From positions 167,788-231,787 of the forward strand of contig NW_023365779.1 of the NCBI RefSeq assembly GCF_000003815.2: a stretch of 64,000 nt of DNA. Direction: 5' to 3'. Positions 43,351 to 53,494 of this stretch are shown here, piece after piece (positions within the stretch are counted from its first letter, which is position 1; every line of letters starts with the position of its first letter). The DNA comes from Branchiostoma floridae. Lineage: Eukaryota; Chordata; Leptocardii; Amphioxiformes; Branchiostomatidae. A program made the position numbers and the translations under genes. The notes under the pieces are model-generated. The model ran no database searches, was not told the origin of the DNA, and worked only from the letters and a program-made list of their open reading frames with translations.

Positions 43351-43477
43351 CTGGGGGAACCGTAGAAGGGCCTCAGTCTGTATTGTCATTTGTCAATAAA
43401 TATTTCATTTGTATGATGAAAAATAAAACAACTAGATGAATTAAAGAAACAGATTTTTCAGACAGCATTCACTAATC

Positions 43478-43810
43478 ACATGCTTCGTGCTGCCCTTGAT
43501 GTTTCTTGGAGGAGCCACATCTCCAACAAAGAACTTTATGGTCCCCTGCCGCAAGTATCGGCTGTTGTCCGCAGCCGAAGATTGCGTCTGGCAGGACACG
43601 TGGTGCGCCATGAGGAAATGGCAGGAGAGGTCTTGCTCTGGGAGCCAAACGAGCCGCGCAGGCGTGGCCGCCCTTCGGTCACACTCAGGAAGCTGACGCT
43701 TGAGGAAACAGGTCTGGAGGCCAACGAACTCCGATCAGTAATGCTGGACAGAAACGAGTAGAGACACAGGTGTCACCTCCAAAAAGAGGATGAACTGAAC
43801 TGAACTGAAC
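43478..43810 (+). mobile_element. 5'-truncated LINE with 10-bp target duplication and (GAACT)n tail
   Basis: TTCACTAATC flanks both ends (43468-43477, 43811-43820). The insert carries the last 93 codons of a reverse-transcriptase ORF, a short 3' UTR and a tail of GAGGATGAACTGAACTGAAC. A perfect duplication and an undamaged frame suggest recent insertion. Same family as the fragments at 9840 and 17056. Confidence 0.92.
43480..43761 (+). pseudogene. C-terminal end of a LINE reverse transcriptase ORF (partial)
   Basis: Reads MLRAALDVSWRSHISNKELY onward, with VRSRRLRLAGHVVRHEE, RRRGRPSVTLRKLT and a stop after MLDRNE. The LRxAGHxxRxEE and RRRGRPxxT motifs are the usual region after the thumb in RTE/CR1-like LINE proteins. 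The RT and endonuclease domains are absent through 5' truncation, so no active protein is made. The first ATG is internal to the original ORF. Confidence 0.85.
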
Positions 43811-43953
43811 TTCACTAATCCCTTTCACCAGTGATTGACTACGAAGAGAAGTGTAACGTTTATATAAATGGGTACCAGTATATTTACATGTACCTTAACC
43901 TTAGTCCCATCCTCATGCCTGAGGGTCGGAGACTATAGTGCTTTATCAAACTA

Positions 43954-44160
43954 CTGTAATTCACTTTGTCTTCACGGTACCAGACTTTCACGGTCTGAGA
44001 AAATTTAACTTGTTCTCGGAACTAAGTGTTCACGGTGGCAGCAGGTGCATATGAAAAAGTATCTTGTATTATTTGTTATCAGTAATGATAAGTTCATGTT
44101 ACAGTCGTCACCGTGAAAACCGTGAACATAACAGTACATTGAAAAAATCAGGAATTACAG
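43954..44160 (+). mobile_element. mariner-type MITE, copy 2
   Basis: CTGTAATTC to GAATTACAG, flanked by TA (43952-43953, 44161-44162). Clearly related to the copy at 34064, but about 10 bp longer (extra CATAACAGTA-type segment near the right end). Internal GTTCTCGGAACTAA and CAGTAATGATAAGTTCA blocks are shared. Confidence 0.9.
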
Positions 44161-44318
44161 TATCTCAACTGTTTGGTGGAGAACTGTGATAATTTCCTGC
44201 TGCAATGGGCCAGTGTGTCAATAACGTTCCAGCTCTGTCCCTAAGACATGCAGAAGGCGGTTCTGAATGACAATCAGGCCATCTGAATTCCTTCTTACAA
44301 AGGAAGAGGCCTATCAAG

Positions 44319-44517
44319 AGGGTCTGCATGCTCTTTTCCGTTAGGAGTAGGCAGCCTATTTCATTTCCCGTAATTCGGAGGGAAAACCATCTTATCTACG
44401 TAATTCGTAGCGAGGCGACCAAATTTAGCATAATTGCCTTCCTTAATTTAGCGTAATACGTAAGGCGTTCTTTTGAATTCAGCGTAAATCGTTGTCGGGA
44501 CCCCCCATGCAGACCCT
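44319..44517. mobile_element. MITE with AGGGTCTGCATG inverted ends
   Basis: AGGGTCTGCATG (44319-44330) is mirrored by CATGCAGACCCT (44506-44517). Flanks are CTATCAAG (44311-44318) and TTATCAAG (44518-44525), an 8-bp duplication with one difference, which points to hAT. The interior has degenerate GCGTAATTCG-type repeats. No coding capacity. Confidence 0.75.
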
Positions 44518-44895
44518 TTATCAAGGGGCACCACTTCCTGAAAACTGAAAACACTCTCCTAAAACTAAGAACTTTCTGTGGTAGTTACTCAATTTATTTA
44601 TAAGGTATTTTTTTTTTTTTTTTCATCTTGAAACAGATGGGTAGCCCCTACAACAGTGCATAGTTGATTTCCAAGGGGGCCAATCAAACATACATGTAAA
44701 TAATAGATACAGGACAAAAACGTGCCTTTAATTTGTTGATGTGGGTCATATGGCAGAGGCAAATAAATTGATAAGCTAAAGCAGGAAATGAATTGATAAG
44801 ACAAAACACAAATTAATATGTGTGATACTTTATACTGATAGTTATTTATCGTAAATCTGCTGCACACTTAAATTTCAATGATTGTGACTGATACT
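44518..44895. other. no gene recognised; poly-T tract
   Basis: Contains a T-run of about 16 near 44608. The antisense 89-codon frame is AT-rich and unsupported. Confidence 0.4.
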
Positions 44896-44899
44896 TTAA

Positions 44900-44971
44900 C
44901 CCTCCCTACCCTAACCCCTGCTGGAACCAATGCAAGGTTACTGAAATGATGAGCACACAGCAGTTGGAGGG
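44900..44971. mobile_element. possible piggyBac-like mini-MITE
   Basis: TTAA-CCCTCC at the left and GGAGGG-TTAA at the right (TTAA at 44896-44899 and 44972-44975) fit the piggyBac pattern of TTAA duplication plus CCCT ends. The inverted ends match for only 6 bp and the element is 72 bp, so chance is possible. Confidence 0.35.
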
Positions 44972-44979
44972 TTAACAAA

Positions 44980-45540
44980 GCAAGATGATATCTTCTCTGT
45001 TTTACAGCCTTCTCTCATATATGTTGTCCAAAAGAAACTGAATCTGAATTCCTTGTCACGGAAATATGATGCCTTACATTATAAGACATTCATATTTTTT
45101 TAGTACAAAAAAGTACAACAGGTTAGAATAGGCTAGTTGCCCCAAGCAGATGCATGTGTCTTCAGATGTTGATTTAACCTGAAATATTGCTTTGTTATTA
45201 GAATAAGCACTAAACCTCATAATGTAATACCCTATTGATTAGAACAAGACATTACAGATTCACCAATATTAGCCTTTATTGCTTAACACATGAAATATCA
45301 AGACTTATTGTATGTTGTATTTCTGTTTGAATTTGTATTTTGTCGTTGACTGTACAAAGTTGCAGCACTTTTTCTTGCGTCAATAAAGCGTCTTCCCATT
45401 CCTTCAGTGTCATTGTAAAATGGTTCGGAGTCACGCACCATTTACTCAACAGCCCCAATCAACAAAACGACCGATTACCGTGGCAACCAGCCATATCTCA
45501 GCAGCCAGGATTCTCTAAAGTCTAATGACCTGGGAACCCA
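44980..45540. other. no gene or repeat recognised
   Basis: AT-rich single-copy DNA. Confidence 0.4.
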
Positions 45541-45544
45541 TTAA

Positions 45545-46390
45545 AGAGAGAGTTTGTCTTCATGACAGGGCAGAACAATTGGGCTATCAACAATCTCTCA
45601 CTGGAGGCACAGCAAGGGAAACACTGCACACTGGATCTAACAGTTCTGGGTTCGAGTCCCAGACAGGCCCTAGTGTTGTCTTCATGACAGGGCAGAACAA
45701 TTGGGCTATCAACAATCTCTCACAGGAGGCACTGCGAGGGGAACACTGCATCAACACTGGATCTAACAGTTCTGGGTTCGAGTCCCGGGCAGGCCCTAGT
45801 GTTGTCTTCATGACAGGGCAGAACAATTGGGCTATCAACAATCTCCCACTGGAGGCACAGCAAGGGAAATGCTAGTCAACACTGGTTCTAACAGTTCTGG
45901 GTTCGAGTCCCGGGCAGGTCCCTGTGTTGTCTTCAGAACAATTGGGCCATCAACAACATTTGTTAGGGGCTTAAATCTCTTACTGGAGGCACAGCAAGGG
46001 AAATGCTAGTCAACACTGGTTCTAACAGTTCTGGGTTCGAGTCCCGGGCAGGTCCCTGTGTTGTCTTCAGAACAATTGGGCCATCAACAACATTTGTTAG
46101 GGGCTTAAATCTCTTACTGGAGGCACAGCAAGGGAAATGCTAGTCAACACTGGATCTAACAGTTCTGGGTTCGAGTCCCGGGCAGGCCCTGTAGTGTTGT
46201 CTTCATGACAGGGCAGAACAATTGGGCTATCAACAATCTCTCACTGGAGGCACAGCAAGGGAAACATTGCATGAACACTGGATCTAACGGTTCTGGGTTC
46301 GAGTCCCGGGCAGGCCCCTGTGTTGTCTTCAGAACAATTGGGCCATCAACAACATTTGTTAGGGGCTTAAATCTCTTACTGGAGGCACAA
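45545..46390 (+). repeat. ~125-bp tandem array with tRNA T-arm-like core, 6 copies
   Basis: GGGTTCGAGTCCCGGGCAGG recurs at about 45650, 45775, 45899, 46032, 46167 and 46294. CTGGG-TTCGAGT-CCCGG forms a T-arm with a B-box, but no clear A-box or acceptor stem is present. Other shared blocks: GGGCAGAACAATTGGGCTAT, CAACAATCTCTCACTGGAGG, CACAGCAAGGGAAA. Two adjacent copies share an extra AACATTTGTTAGGGGCTTAA segment. Frames on both strands are artefacts. Confidence 0.88.
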
Positions 46391-46835
46391 ATGGGAAGGA
46401 ATTGCACCAATGTTTTCTTGAGAAAAGATTTTGAAAATTTATTCTATTTCATTCACTTCTTTAAGGATATCAGGCAAAAAGCAATTGTTGCTTAATGCAT
46501 TGCCTTCTATACTCAAAAACATAAAAACAAATATCAAATAATATCCCGACTAAAAACTGTCAGGAAAATACAACATGGAGTTGGTGACACTATGATCAGT
46601 CATGAAAAGTTGAAATCAGTCATAAAAAAATCTTCCAGTCTTCTCTTTGACATTAAAGACTGATCTTTACTGTGATATTTATTGTATCCCATCATGTTCT
46701 ATGCTGTCTGCATTCTCTGACTTGTTCTTGTTACTTGCTGAATCAGCATTTGGTCATGAATCTGCAGCTGATGCACAAAAGCATTGGGAATTGGGTCGTC
46801 TATTCTGGTCATGAAAAACACAAAAGTTTTTGACA
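46391..46835. other. no gene recognised
   Basis: AT-rich single-copy DNA. Confidence 0.4.
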
Positions 46836-47110
46836 AAAATCAGGTGAGTTTGCAACTTTTGTGTTCAACAAAATTCTAATACTCTTTACTGGAAGATTCA
46901 TTGTCATTGAACGTGTTCTTTGTTGCCAAGGACTCGCACTATTACTTTAAGATGCTGTCATTTATTTATTTAGAAATCAGGTCAGTTTGCAACTTTTGTG
47001 TCTGACAAAAGTTTAATACTTTCTCTACTGGAGGATTCATTGTCATTGAACGTGTTCTTTGTTGCCAAGGACTCTCAATGCTGCTGTAAGATGCTGCCAT
47101 GTATTTGGTT
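46836..47110. repeat. 137-bp direct repeat, 2 copies
   Basis: AAATCAGGTCAGTTTGCAAC, TTTTGTGT, TTCATTGTCATTGAACGTGT, TCTTTGTTGCCAAGGACTC at 46837 and 46974. Confidence 0.9.
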
Positions 47111-47590
47111 GTAGCCCATAAGATGCTGACTCACAAGAGGCCAACATTATCCCTCTCTCTGCTGTATTAACCTAAAACCAACACAAACCTGCTGCCAAAC
47201 AGCTGCCTCAGCAGGATAGAGGTTAATGTGGCAGAAATACACTTCTGAGGGAAGCTCACTTGAGCCCCAAAAATTATAGCTGATTACAATGACAAGCTTC
47301 TTTCCTTAGAGCTTAGATCCTCCCTCAACTAAACAATTGTATGGATGGCAAGCAGTCTTAACTGATAAGTAGATAAAACTTTTACTGTAATCAGTAACAA
47401 AAAAAAGTACAAACCAAAGCCAAACCAGCAACCATCGGTTCTGACCAGTCTGTATCGGTCAGTACAGGTTACTACTTGAACTTGACACCAGAACAGCTAA
47501 ATAACATCAAAACTGAACAAGATAAAATCAGAAGAACTTAAGAAGATAACATCAGATAAAACTGTGTGTGGGCGGCAGAGTGGGTGAATG
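47111..47590. other. no gene or repeat recognised
   Basis: Single-copy DNA; no persuasive frame. Confidence 0.4.
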
Positions 47591-47594
47591 GATG

Positions 47595-48290
47595 GCTGCC
47601 CACACTGTTCTGGGAACATTCTCATTTGTTCTGCTATATAACTGGCAGTCACAATTACGCTGTGAAGATAACAGTGTTGGGGGAATCAAACTAACCAAAT
47701 CCTCCACGCTAACAGTAACACTATTTTCATTTGTTCTGTTACATAATTGGCGATGAAGCAAAGAGACAATTATGCTGTGAAGATAACAGTGCTGGTGGAA
47801 TCAAACTAACCAAACCCTCCACGCCAAAACTGTGCAGGGCATGGCCTAATTTGTTCTGCAGTTTAAGTGGCAATGAAACATAGACACAATTATCCCAGGG
47901 CAGAGATAACGGTGTTAGGAGAATTAAACTAACCTTACTCTCCATGCCAACACTATCAAGGGCACGGCCTCATTTGTTCTGTTACATAATTGGCAATAAA
48001 ACAGTCATAATTACCCTGTGAAGAGATAACGATGTTGGGGGGGTTCAACAACTTTAACCCTCCACACCAAGATAACAGTGTTGGGGGAGTTCAACAACTT
48101 TAACCCTCCACACCAATGCTATCCTCATTTGCTCTGTTACATCATTGGCAATGAAGCAGAGTCACAATTACCCGAGACCAGGAGATAACGAATGTTAAAC
48201 CAACCTAACGCTCGACACAAACACTGTTCTCATTTGTCCTGTTAGATAACTGGCCATGAGCAACAGTCACAATTACCCAGTCCAGAAGAT
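47595..48290. repeat. ~115-bp degenerate repeat, about 6 copies
   Basis: Blocks: CTCATTTGTTCTGTTACATA, ATTGGCAATGAAGCA, CACAATTA, GAAGATAACAGTGTTGGGGG, AATCAAACTAACC, CCTCCACGCC. Copies near 47610, 47720, 47850, 47968, 48120 and 48228, with one short extra copy near 48065. Confidence 0.88.
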
Positions 48291-48480
48291 AAGAGCACCA
48301 GAACTAAGGACGGAACTTTCTCCACCCATTACTGTAAAATAAACAGCCTGTCCCCAGTTAAGGTTTGTCTTCGGGGCCAGATGTTATCTTCATTCTAATA
48401 GCGTTCAAGCTGAAAAGACCCGAGATCTTCAACTTTTCTGCTTTGCAATATTTGTTTTACCCGTGATATCTACTGACCTA
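48291..48480. other. single-copy block
   Basis: No gene seen; limited CpG (AAAGACCCGAGATC). Confidence 0.3.
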
Positions 48481-48484
48481 CACT

Positions 48485-49015
48485 TACTGCTCACTTCTGT
48501 GTTCATTTCACCAAAAAAGGTATTTTGCTGAAATTACAAAATTATTAGTCTATACAGGGCTCAGCTGAAGTACCCATCACCAACTTATTGTGCAACAAGT
48601 TATCTGCTGTTCCCCATCCAACATCAACCAATTGGTAGCACCCCTGATGACATGACTGAACTGAAACTGATCACTTGTGTGTTCGTTTCCCTTGTCAGGA
48701 AATCTGGTTTTTTTTCTGAGATTATACAGAGTCTATACTGAAGTACCCATCATCAACTCATTGTGAACAAAGTTATCTGCTGTTCCCCATCCAACATCAA
48801 CCCTGTTTACCAGCATGACGAAACTGAAACTGAATCTGATCACTGGTGTGTTCATTTCACTTGTCATGAAAATGTTTTTAATGAGATTATACAGACTCTG
48901 AGTCTATACTGAAGTACCCGTCATCAGGTTATTGTGCAACTACTGCTGTTTTTCCATCTAACACCAACCACTAGGCACCAGCCCCCCTGGTTACATGACT
49001 AAACTAAAACTGAAC
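48485..49015. repeat. ~185-bp repeat, 3 copies
   Basis: Blocks: GATCACTTGTGTGTTCATTT, GTCTATACTGAAGTACCCAT, CATCAACTTATTGTGCAA, AGTTATCTGCTGTTCCCCAT, CCAACATCAACC, CATGACTGAACTGAAACTGA. Confidence 0.88.
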
Positions 49016-49860
49016 CATCTCCACTGTGAACCACTCCCTGCTGCCATCTGGTGAAAGCAGCAATCCGCAGCCAAAGATTAGACTCACAGTGCAACAGCAT
49101 CCCCCCGACTGATCTGACCTTCCCGAAACCCCATTCAGACCCTGATTGGATGATAGCAACAGGAGTGAAAGGCTGTAAATCAGATTTCACTTTCCTTTTC
49201 ACTTTCTCTTTTAACCTTAAGACACCATCTCCCAGATCCATCACTTTCACTAGTTACAGCAGGAGACTCAACAGGTTGCCATGAAGAGCTTCAGGCTGCA
49301 GCTGACCAGAATGTCGTTGAGAGGGTGGAACCAATTTACTGGGCAGCTGAGCCTCATGACAGCTGTCAATCATTCCTAATGATGTAATGCTGGGAACTGA
49401 CCTTTTCTATTTATCTATCTAGTGGTTTGGATGTTCAGCATGTGCAGGCAGGCTGCCCAACTAGCTTGTGGTTATCAAAAACTTGAGAAAGGGCAAGCTG
49501 AGCTGACAAAAAGGAAGACTATGAGACCGGTTGTAGAATCAAAGACATCACTAATGTTTATCACTGTTATATCTTCAAGAGAACTTTAAAGTATGGGGTG
49601 TTATTAAGATAACGGTATTCACAGAATTTTTTACCCACAAAAACAGTTTTCACCCTCTTAGCAGTAACAATTGTCAAGAGGACAGGTCAAAGGACTTATC
49701 TGACATATGAGACCACAAGTTGACAGTTCAAAGTGTACATTTTTACATATGAACAACTTTGTGGCACACTTGGACATATTCTCACCTACCTTGTCAGGAA
49801 TGTTGAAAATGGTTGAAAAATGCCACAGCAAGCATAATGCAACCGCGCGACATGACACTA
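49016..49860. other. no gene recognised
   Basis: Single-copy DNA. CAGATTTCACTTTCC and TTTTCACTTTCTC (49181-49208) add to the window's ISRE-like words. Confidence 0.4.
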
Positions 49861-49861
49861 T

Positions 49862-50032
49862 TGCACTGCATGACATCATCATGACATCATAGTGCAGCAT
49901 TACATCACGATGACATAATCACACAGCATCACAGAATGACATCATCATGACATCATCATGACATCATCATGACATCATCACAGAATGACATCATGACATC
50001 ACAGAATGACATCATGACATCATCACAGAAGC
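49862..50032. repeat. short-period ATGACATCATC-type repeat
   Basis: Irregular mixture of CATGACATCAT (9-12 bp) and CACAGAATGACATCATGACA (~20 bp) units. Every unit carries TGACATCA, a CRE/AP-1-like word. Confidence 0.9.
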
Positions 50033-50558
50033 ATTCTCACCCTGCCTTTGTAAACCTATTTGTGGGCTACGTGTAAGAAAGTTGACAACAGATTTACAAA
50101 TTTTACTTTTGCACTTTTTACTTCAAGAAGAATTATCAAATAGTAATTTTGTTGGGTAGTAAAATCATTGTTGTTTACCAGGTAGTTTGTAATTTGTGTT
50201 TTTCTGTATGTAAACTGCAGGTAGGTATTACGGGTAGGTGTACAAAGGCAGAGATCACACTTATATATTGAATCATAACATCAACCATTCATACATGAAA
50301 CTGACATGACATGATGTTTACAATTACAAACATCAAGTCACACTGTTTCATATTGTTTCAGGTGTATTGTTCAAATTACATCTGATGCAGCCATTATGGC
50401 AGGAAAAGTCTTTTGATACTCTTCTGTAAATTTTTGTGATTTTTTTCGGCATAGAGTACAAAATGCTGCAGTCCAAAGCTGACAATCGAAAAATGCATAT
50501 CAACAACAATCGTCATCATCATCTGCACATAGCAACTAGGAAGGTTACTCACCTGCTC
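50033..50558. other. no gene or repeat recognised
   Basis: AT-rich single-copy DNA. Confidence 0.4.
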
Positions 50559-50559
50559 A

Positions 50560-50662
50560 GTTGTCATGGCAAGTTGGCATGGAGACAGTTGTCATGGTAA
50601 CAGGAGGCAGGTTGTTATGGCAAGTTGGCATGGAGACAGTTGTCATGGTAACAGGAGGCAGG
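50560..50662. repeat. 51-bp duplication with X-box-like sites
   Basis: AAGTTGGCATGGAGACAGTT, GTCATGGTAACAGGAGGCAG twice (spacing 51 bp). GTTGTCATGGTAAC at 50588-50601 and 50639-50652 is one mismatch from the RFX X-box. Confidence 0.85.
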
Positions 50663-50844
50663 GGAAACATGGAGGAGGAAAAGAAGAACAAACATTGGTT
50701 AGAAGGAAGGTCCAAGGATCATCATTTCAAATGCAGTAATGATATTGGTTGAAAGGCCTTTATGCCACACAATGTCAACAGGACATGCATTCTGCCTGAG
50801 TATATAATGGGGGGCACAGATAGAACATACAGGTAAATCCCTCC

Positions 50845-50990
50845 CTCTCCCTCTCTTACTCATTCACTCACTTGCTCACTCACTCACTCACATGCTCACT
50901 CACTCACTCTCTCTCACACATTCACCCACTCCCATACACACTCAGCCAATTACACATTCACTCCCTCAATCTAACTCACTTGTGTTCACT
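50845..50990. repeat. (CACT)n-type microsatellite
   Basis: Impure CTCACTCACTCACATGCTCA tract grading into CACTCNNTC words. Confidence 0.9.
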
Positions 50991-51040
50991 CGCTTTAATT
51001 TCACCCTAATTCATTGCTCACTCATAACAAGTCACCTCCC

Positions 51041-51101
51041 TGGCCGGGATACCCCGTAGTGGGTTTTGGCCAGTACTGATATAGATAGATAGATAGATAG
51101 A
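51041..51101 (+). repeat. (ATAG)n tail, possible retroposon 3' end
   Basis: GGCCGGGATACCCCGTAGTG, GGTTTTGGCCAGTACTGATA precede five ATAG units. A fixed GC-rich segment ending in a tetranucleotide tail looks like the 3' end of a non-LTR element, but no body was identified. Confidence 0.5.
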
Positions 51102-51892
51102 ACAACCAGGTTTTATAAGGTTTCCTCTCTAGTAGAGTATCATGCAAACCTATGTTTGCCATTCAGTCAGCATGTTCATGACCACCAAATGTACACGTAT
51201 TGTCTACTTTTATGCTTAATATTTGATAATTATTATGTTGCCATGAAATGTGATGTAAAGAAAATAAATTTTCACTCAACAATTTCAAAGCATCTATCTC
51301 CATGCAACTTCGAAAGTTCACTAATTGTTTTATCTGGGTTGGGACGGGAATCGAGCCCATGTTCCTTGGTTCGATAGTTCTAGCTGTCCCTCCAGATTGT
51401 TACTCTCCACTCCAGCGCTGTTTACTTAGCTCTTTAATAGGAAATTACCAGAGTTAATAAACTGTGATATGAAGTTTTCATTTGCTGCACGGAATTCCGA
51501 TATTCCGCATCAAAATCAATCTCATTCCAATGATTGGAAAATGAAGGAAAAATTCCAGTAAATCCCCTAGAACATTGCAAGTCTTGAAAAGATAAAAGTC
51601 ATCAATTAATACATAGTAGTAATGGCCATTTTTCCTGTCCTTATCAGAGTTTATTTCCCCATTCATGAATAAAATCAAGGACATTTCAAGCAACAGTGAC
51701 TTTCTTGTAACCATAATATAAGAGGTGAATAAGACTTTGTAAATAAAACTGAAGGCCAGGCTGAGTTCATTGTGTATAGATTAATGTACAAACACAAATC
51801 TCTAGGGAAAAATGGTCATCTTTTAGCTGATCAAGTCTTTCAGATCAACTGTTGATATAGAAAGTTTATTAAAATCAGTCTCTAGTTTATGA
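51102..51892. other. no gene or repeat recognised
   Basis: AT-rich single-copy DNA. Confidence 0.4.
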
Positions 51893-51900
51893 ACTATATG

Positions 51901-52265
51901 CAGGGTTGTAGCCAGCCTGAAATCATTTTCAGTCCCCTTGATTTTGAATAGGAATCCCATCAAGCACCGAAGGCATGGCGTGACGTTGCGCGTCATTTCT
52001 ATGGGGTCTGGGTCCCAGAATATTTTTAAATCAAGACCCTCTGAAACACTATTTCCTGCATTTTGAGGTGCAAATTTTGCTTGTAGACTAAGCTGTTCAA
52101 TGGCATCTGTTTTGTTGAAGAAGAACACATGGGTTTCAGTTTTTTTTATATCTTTACATATCAATTTTTGTCTGTCCCAGGGGACGGAATGGGGAAAACT
52201 TTTTTCAGTCCCAAGCTGCAAAATTCCTTCATAGGACTGAAGGACAGGTGCTGGCTACAACCCTG
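51901..52265 (+). mobile_element. hAT-type MITE, copy 1, 8-bp target duplication
   Basis: The ends are CAGGGTTGTAGCCAGC and GCTGGCTACAACCCTG. ACTATATG flanks both sides (51893-51900, 52266-52273). An 8-bp duplication and CAGGG ends are hallmarks of hAT elements. The 365-bp inside has CATGGCGTGACGTTGCGCGTC and GTCCCAGGGGACGGAATG blocks. It has no transposase; the minus frame across it is unsupported. Confidence 0.93.
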
Positions 52266-52273
52266 ACTATATG

Positions 52274-52480
52274 GCTTCCTGGTGCAAAGACAAGAGCAGG
52301 CCACACATTCCTTACCATAGAAAAAACTGACTGAAACTGAAACACATGGAATTTTTTTTTTAAGGTAGAATGTATGACAAGTTGTACATGGAGATGGAAC
52401 TTTCTGCTCAAACTGAGAAAGAGTGAGATATTAGGCTGGTTTCTCTGTTGGTTTCTGCCTAATCTAGACAATGATTTAAC
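52274..52480. other. no gene recognised
   Basis: Single-copy DNA between the MITE and the next array. Confidence 0.4.
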
Positions 52481-53450
52481 ACATATTGACATGGTTTCTA
52501 CCAAGAGACTGATTCACACATCTTGCCATGGTTTATTTTGCCATGGTTCCTGCATGCCTAATGTGACGAATTCATGCATATTGCCATGGTTTCTGCATGG
52601 TGTGCCTAATTTATGCCTGTTGTCATGGTTTCTGCCTTATGTGCCTAATACATGCATATCGCCATGGTTTATATCGCTATGGTTTCTGCTTAATGTTCAT
52701 AATTCATGTATGTTGCCATGGTTCCTGCCTAACCCATGCATGTCGCCATGGTTCTGCCTAACCCATGCATATCGCCATGGTTCTGCCTAATCCATGCATA
52801 TCGCCATGGTTCTACCTAATCCATGCATGTCGCCATGGTTCTGGCTGATGTACCTAATCCATGCATGTCGCCATGGATCTGACTAATCCATGCACATCGC
52901 CATGGTTCTGCCTAATGCATGCATATCGCCATGGTTCTGGCTGATGTACCTAATTCATGCATGTTGCCATGGTTTCTGCCTAATCCATGCACATCGCCAT
53001 GGTTCCTGCATAACCGCCATGGTTCCTGCCTAATCCATGCACATCGCCATGGTTCCTGCATAACCGCCATGGTTCCTACCTAATCAATGCATGTCACCAT
53101 GGTTCTGGCTGATGTACCTAATCCATGCACATTGCCATGGTTCTGCCTAATTCATGCATGTTGCCATGGTTCCTGCCTAATGCATGTATGTCACCATGGT
53201 TCTGGCTGATGTACCTAATCCATGCATATCGCCATGGTTCTGCCTAATCCATGCACATCGCCATGGTTCTGCCTGATCCATGCATGTCGCCATGATTCTG
53301 GCTGATGTACCTAATCCATGCATGTCGCCATGATTCTGGCTGATGTACCTAATCCATGCACATTGCCATGATTCTGGCTGATCCATGCATGTCGCCATGG
53401 TTCTGCCTCATCCATGCATGTCGCCATGGTTCTGGCTGATGTAGCCCATT
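52481..53450. repeat. ~29-38-bp CCATGG-rich minisatellite, about 30 copies
   Basis: Units combine AATCCATGCATGTCGCCATG and GTTCTGCCT; longer ones add GGCTGATGTACCT. Lengths vary, so frames shift. CATGCATG and CCATGG palindromes occur in nearly every unit. Forward and reverse frames are artefacts. Confidence 0.93.
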
Positions 53451-53494
53451 GATTCCCCATCACCGTGATGCAGCCGGCCGAAAGATGAGCCATG

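Noticed and set aside
45545-46390. tRNA gene cluster
   Set aside because: Only the T-arm is intact; no A-box or acceptor stem.
51823-52221. 132-codon minus-strand frame as a transposase piece
   Set aside because: Lies in a 365-bp MITE; the other copy at 59359 does not keep the frame, and no hAT domain motif is visible.
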